Source: Akebia trifoliata
Lineage: Eukaryota; Streptophyta; Magnoliopsida; Ranunculales; Lardizabalaceae
Direction of reading: 5' to 3'
Length of the DNA stretch: 64,000 nt
Assembly (NCBI GenBank): GCA_017979445.1
Contig: CM030708.1
Location: 32,988,721 to 33,052,720, forward strand
Part shown: one piece after another, positions 59,663 through 64,000 of the stretch
Layout: every line of letters begins with the position of its first letter
Numbering within the stretch: the first letter of the stretch is position 1
Made by a program: the position numbers and the translations under genes
The notes under the pieces: model-generated
What the model saw: only the letters and a program-made list of their open reading frames with translations
Databases searched by the model: none
Told to the model about the DNA's origin: nothing

Positions 59663-61094
59663 AAGACATGATCTTAGAACAATAAAAATGGTTTGCAAGT
59701 CTAGTGGTAATTCTGTACAAGTTGTATTGGCTTGACATTGTATTATCTTCATATTTGTGATTGCAATGGGGATTGTAATATATCTTAAAATCAATAAAAT
59801 GGTTTGAACTTGTTTGGGTTTTCATGCTTTATGCTTTCGAAGCACTTGCTGCGTTCAGGGGAAAAGGAGGAAAGTTTACAAGAAACAAGTGGGATAATGA
59901 TAAGTGGCACGGCACACTTACATGGTATAATTTTTCTTCCTTTAGAAAATCGATCTGAATTGATGAATTTGGCAATTTAATATAAGTTGAATGGTGAAAT
60001 AAGATCGTAAATCTTAAGAGGCCAATAGAGTAGAATGGAAAAAATAAGATCCTCGTCTCTAAAAGGGTTGTACTAGATCAGTACAACCCACTGATCCTTG
60101 TCTCTAAAAAAAACGTATCTCACCACTGATCTGATGAAGCAGTTATATGTACTGAAAGCTGCCAACAAACGAGGGATGATTATCAAATCCATCCGACATT
60201 ATCCACAGAAGAAACTGAAGCTAAAAAATAAATAATAAAAAAAAGCCCTAATGAAAACCACCAAAAGTCATGTAAACAATGGTAGCAAGCACCCCCAAAG
60301 TTGGTATGCAATCTTGGAGGTCCCATTCTTTTCTTCTTGATTGGTATACAATCTATGTTTCCATGACTCAATAGCCTAAATACCTAATTTCATACATGAA
60401 CCCCCCCCCCCCCCCCCCCCAAAATCGTTCTTCAACTCCACTGTCACTTCTTTGCCCACTATTTCCTTGAAATATGAGAAAAATAACTGAAGAACAAATT
60501 CAGAAAATTTGAACCAAAGATCAGTTTAAGAAAACCCATCAAGTAATTCAAGAAAAATTTTGGGGAAAAAATTAGAGTAATAAAAGAAAAAAAAAAGGCA
60601 AAATAATAGCCGAAAACCCATTAACAGATTGAAGAAAAACTAAAGAAATACTCTGAAAATAATTACAAAAGAAGGGAGAAAATTAAATTACCATTTTTCT
60701 TTGGAGGAAGAAACGAGAATTTGAAAACTTGTAAGATTGTTAAATTACGAAAATACCATCGTCATTTACCATTATATCTTTTAGTAAGGTTTAAGGGTCC
60801 TGGAGTTCAAATAGATTACCCCATAGGCACCACAGCCCTCTAGATTTCATGGGAAAATTTAGATTAAAGAAGTAAAAATAATTTGAAAGGGGGGGGGGGG
60901 GGAGGATGGGTTTGATTTCAACAGTAAAAAATAATATATTTTTTTAAAGTTCATAGAATTTTGTCATGTTTTTGGATGTTAGAAGATTAGCTCAATGACG
61001 TTTAGTAAGAGTTGAAATCTTACAACATTAGTTAGGATACCCGGACTTTGAAAATGGGGTCCTAAACTGATGAACCAATTCCACAGCAAAGCGT

Positions 61095-61255
61095 GCAGAA
61101 GTGACAATGAATTTGACATTGATTCACACATTGCCGATGTGGAGGTGCACACATAAGCATAGATGCCTTTCACTTGTACCTCGATGGATCCATGTAGACA
61201 CCCACATCAGCAATGTGTGAATTGATGTCAATTTCGATGGCACTTCAGCATTTTT
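61095..61255. mobile_element. Hairpin MITE related to 28630-28800
   Basis: GACATTGATTCACACATTGC pairs with GCAATGTGTGAATTGATGTC, and GATGTGGAGGTGCACACAT continues the stem with GACACCCACATC. Confidence 0.65.
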
Positions 61256-61480
61256 CTTGGCATTTTCGAAAGAGTTGTGCTGGAGTAACATCGAAATGAA
61301 ATGTACGTTGTGGGGATCATTTCTAACATGGATGTGTGTCAGAACCACAGATGCTTTTCATCGAGATACAAGTAAGATCTCGATGCAAGCAACTATGATT
61401 CTAACACACATCCACATCAGAAATGTCTCCCACAATGTACATTTTAATGTTACTTTAGCATTGTCCTCATCGAAAAATGG
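61256..61480. mobile_element. Second hairpin MITE, adjacent
   Basis: AACATCGAAATGAAATGTAC and ACATGGATGTGTGTCAGAA pair with GTACATTTTAATGTTAC and TCTAACACACATCCACATC. It lies back to back with 61095-61255. Confidence 0.65.
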
Positions 61481-61671
61481 AAAGTTATTGTCTAACAGTG
61501 AGAAAATTGCATATTTTCTGATCGGAACAGAACCCTCCGAGTCCAGGTTGATTGGGAGAACTCGATTCGACTATGCTGATTCAAATCATTTCAAATCTGT
61601 ATTTTGCCAAAATTAATTTTTTTATATTTTATTTTATTCATAAATCTGTTTTTAATGAATTTAGTAACTTT

Positions 61672-61736
61672 GGTGCTAGCAGGATTTGAACCCAAGTCTC
61701 TAGTATACTTAACCAACTATGAGCATGTTGTGCCAA
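61672..61736 (-). repeat. tRNA-like (SINE-type) fragment
   Basis: The minus strand has AGTTGGTTAAG (D-arm or box A-like) and GGGTTCAAATCC (T-arm or box B). The would-be acceptor stem does not pair, so this is a tRNA-derived repeat fragment and not a tRNA gene. Confidence 0.4.
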
Positions 61737-63000
61737 AAGTATGAGATAAACCATGTTTTAAAAATATTTTTTCTTTTGGTAAGAATACAATTTTATAAAT
61801 GAAACAATGTTTTAAAAATATTTATTAAAGAGTCATCCATATACCCAAATTTGGGATTATATATTTTATGGAAAAGGGAAAAAAAAAAAAAAACATCTAA
61901 ACCCAAACTTAAAGATCGTGCAATTCAAGGGCAAACTGGTGAATTTATCAAAATAAAGATACAATACTCTGTTTAAAAAAACAAATAAAAGTCGATAAAT
62001 GAAGCTTTTGATAAATATTTTAAAAACACAATTGGTTCAATAATTTTGGCAAGATACATTACTGTTTTAGTCTTTTTCCCTATATAAAAATATTTAATTT
62101 TTTTTAAAATCAATTATATTTATGTAAAACTAAAGATTTATTTTATTTTATTTTATTGCATTTCTTTGGGATTCTCTTTCACTACAGACTAGAGCTATAA
62201 TTTGAATAGTGGATGTAAAGAATATGCCACATGGCATTATTAGTTGGATATTAAGGACATTTACCAAGTTCAAATATTTTGAGTCCCACAATCCAGATCA
62301 AAAGCATGAACATAATTCAGCTTAAAGATGGTTCACATAAAACATCAACTTTAGAGATTCACCAATCCCAAGTGAAGCACAATCATTTATTATTAGATTA
62401 TCAAACTACTGATCCAATTCAAAGTAAAATAAAATGTTCCAATTTATAGTCATGATTAAGAAGACTGCATGTATTATTAACAGCTACTTGATACCCACAT
62501 CTATGAACTAAGTCGATATAAATTATCATACTAAGAGCAAGACAACACCACAAAAGAAAGCAATCCCTTTACAAATTACCATCATACTCTCAACAACTTA
62601 ATTTTTTCTTAGTAAAAGCAATAAATTCTTACAGAATCTGGCACGGATATCACAAGATAACTTTGACGTCATTGAACAAGAAGATTATTTATGCAGAGAA
62701 TACAGGTAAGAGTAAGGTTTGAGAAACAAGCAAAACTAAGTCATGAATTCTGCACTCTGCAAAAAAAAAAAAAAAAATTTGCAGAAACGATCTACTTCAA
62801 TGGTAATCCAAAATTTCATGCCTCCAGTTGTTTCATACCTATAAATCCTCTAAACAAACATCAAATTAATTGTGGAACACAAGTTACCACATGGCAGGTT
62901 TCTTCAAGAAGTCGCAATCTGGTCCTTTGTTTTTCATCCTTTTTTTTTCGCAAATGAGTGAAAAGAGGAAAAACATAATGACCACTGCTGGAACAACAAC

Positions 63001-63071
63001 TCAGCTGATCGCTTTTGAAACTACTCCTGCACCAACTGTCCTTCCTCCCTCCCGCAAGGCAAATCTTTGTC
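63001..63071 (-). CDS. Elongation factor Tu, probably mitochondrial, last exon only
   Basis: On the minus strand, after an AACAG acceptor (63073-63072), the frame reads QRFALREGGRTVGAGVVSK then AIS and a TGA stop at 63003-63001. RFALREGGRTVGAGV is the conserved C-terminus of EF-Tu domain 3. The PGQRFALREGG wording and the VVSK ending fit plant mitochondrial EF-Tu better than the plastid protein, which has RFAIREGG and ends differently. The factor delivers aminoacyl-tRNA to the ribosome. The preceding exon was not found before position 64000, so the last intron is longer than 900 bp or an exon was missed. Only 22 residues are visible. Confidence 0.8.
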
Positions 63072-64000
63072 CTGTTAAAATCATTAATGTAAAAATAAAC
63101 GACTTACATGCTGTAAAACTGAAGTTGTCTGAAACATCAAGAAGTATACAAATAGATAGCCCTTTTCATATAAATTTTAATGGAAGTCTTAAATAAGTTA
63201 ATTAGGTATGAGCTTGTATGCCAGAGCTAAGCAATTTAACTAAGGTGGTTTGGCATAAGAAGCTTAAAAAATTCTAAGTACAATATTGACAATGAATATA
63301 AAAAGAAATAGACCAATAAAATATATATAGACACGATTTAAATAGGGGAAAATGCCAAATTAAAATATTTACTTGTACAATTAACAATTTCGTTATAATA
63401 TAAATCTAACATTCAGCAGAACTTGAAAACAATCAACAACAGTACGAAATAACACTATGCAAAGTTGCTAAGTGTATCTGGAAATTGTACAATCTCGTGC
63501 AACACATATAAGTTACTCCCGCATATGTGTGTGTGCGAGTGAGAGAGAGTCTCCAATGGAGCAAAAAAAGAATAAGACTTTGGTGAACCTCTCGGGTGTA
63601 GGTCAATGCCTATAATGTAAAAATCCATAGTGATCCTCTCAGTGTAGGTCAATGTCTATAATAATAAAAAGAACATATTATTATGGGATATACGACACAC
63701 ATGATGTGTGGTGTCTAGAAAAGGACCACTTTACGCTGCAATACTGGAATATTATGCTTTTCTACAATGCTACCAAGCTACTTTATAATACATGATAAGA
63801 GTTTTGTGCTGTCCTAATGTCCATGTATCCCCAAGTATCTGCATAGCACAAATCAAAAAGTTCCAAGTGTCCACCCTAACGCAACATGAAGTAATGGGGG
63901 TGCTAATATTCTGCTTCACATCTAATTAAAATAAACTAGCAAACATTACTACAAACAGGAATTGTTTTGTACATTCTCCAAAAATAATATTGACAAATCA
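63072..64000 (-). other. Probable last intron of the EF-Tu gene
   Basis: AT-rich sequence with no EF-Tu coding match in the remaining 929 bp. It begins upstream of the last-exon acceptor and runs out of the window. A short direct repeat, GTGTAGGTCAATG, occurs at about 63596 and 63641. No other gene was recognised. Confidence 0.5.

Larger units (their letters stand above)
52880..60081 (+). repeat. Segmental duplication unit B (holds copy 5)
   Basis: Collinear with unit A (43311-52107). It differs by a hAT-like insertion upstream of the gene (54207-54733), absence of the retroelement in intron 6, and small indels. Its right end carries a 10-bp perfect hairpin, GGGTTGTACT/AGTACAACCC, near 60066-60090. 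Confidence 0.85.
59663..63000. other. Intergenic between copy 5 and the EF-Tu gene
   Basis: No gene seen. It contains the 3' flank of copy 5 (to about 60081), a C20 run (60401-60420), a G run (60889-60902), a CCTTAGTAAGG-family repeat (about 60775-61045), two hairpin MITEs, a tRNA-like motif near 61682-61736, AT-rich sequence, and the 3' flank of the minus-strand EF-Tu gene (about 62600-63000). Confidence 0.55.

Noticed and set aside
61672..61736. Possible tRNA gene (GGGTTCAAATCC box)
   Set aside because: The acceptor stem does not pair and no proper anticodon arm can be drawn; it is a tRNA-derived repeat.
13739..64000. Runs of C, G, A and T (for example C20 at 60401 and G14 at 60889)
   Set aside because: Ordinary homopolymer tracts; their lengths may be sequencing-sensitive and carry no evident function.

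Overview
This window is nuclear DNA from a flowering plant. Genes are split by short GT-AG introns, intergenic DNA is AT-rich and full of small transposons, and the recognisable proteins are plant types: a PPR protein, a CNNM/CBS-DUF21 protein, and a chloroplast-type protein related to the glutamyl-tRNA reductase C-terminus. Coding exons were assembled by hand from splice signals, reading-frame phase and remembered family sequence; no search could be run. I cannot name the species.

Layout. (1) 1-4238, plus strand: 3' part of a CNNM/CBS-pair membrane protein gene. (2) 8719-9315, plus: an intronless 198-residue protein that looks like the dimerisation domain of glutamyl-tRNA reductase standing alone behind a possible plastid transit peptide. 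(3) 12184-10274, minus: an intronless PLS-class PPR protein ending in E/E+ motifs. (4) 18513-13496, minus: a seven-exon gene for a zinc-finger DEDDh exonuclease (RNA exonuclease 4/AEN-like), whose full 367-residue product could be assembled. (5) 18.7-23.8 kb: transposon-rich intergenic DNA with several foldback elements. (6) 24072-59662, plus: five tandem genes of the dienelactone hydrolase family (often labelled endo-1,3;1,4-beta-D-glucanase in plants), all with the same seven-exon structure. (7) 63001-63071, minus: last exon of an EF-Tu gene, probably mitochondrial, running out of the right edge.

The tandem array dominates the window. Copies 1-3 share a promoter block with a CCACGTGG G-box about 160-175 bp before the ATG. 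Copies 4 and 5 are a recent large duplication (about 43.3-52.1 kb and 52.9-60.1 kb) with a different upstream region and no G-box. Copies 1, 2, 3 and 5 keep the Cys-Asp-His triad. Copy 4 has Ser in place of the nucleophilic Cys and lacks six N-terminal residues, so it has probably changed or lost activity. Transposons present in one copy and absent at the matching site of another (a TRIM-like element in copy 4, a hAT-like element in copy 5, a small element in copy 3) order the events. A decayed LINE tail in intron 1 of all five copies shows that the insertion predates the duplications.

No CRISPR array, rRNA gene or convincing tRNA gene was seen. No wholly new system is evident. The best leads are the Cys-to-Ser paralogue, the stand-alone GluTR-dimerisation-like protein, and an aberrant LTR-retroelement insertion that carries a two-LTR junction and primer-binding-site residue.
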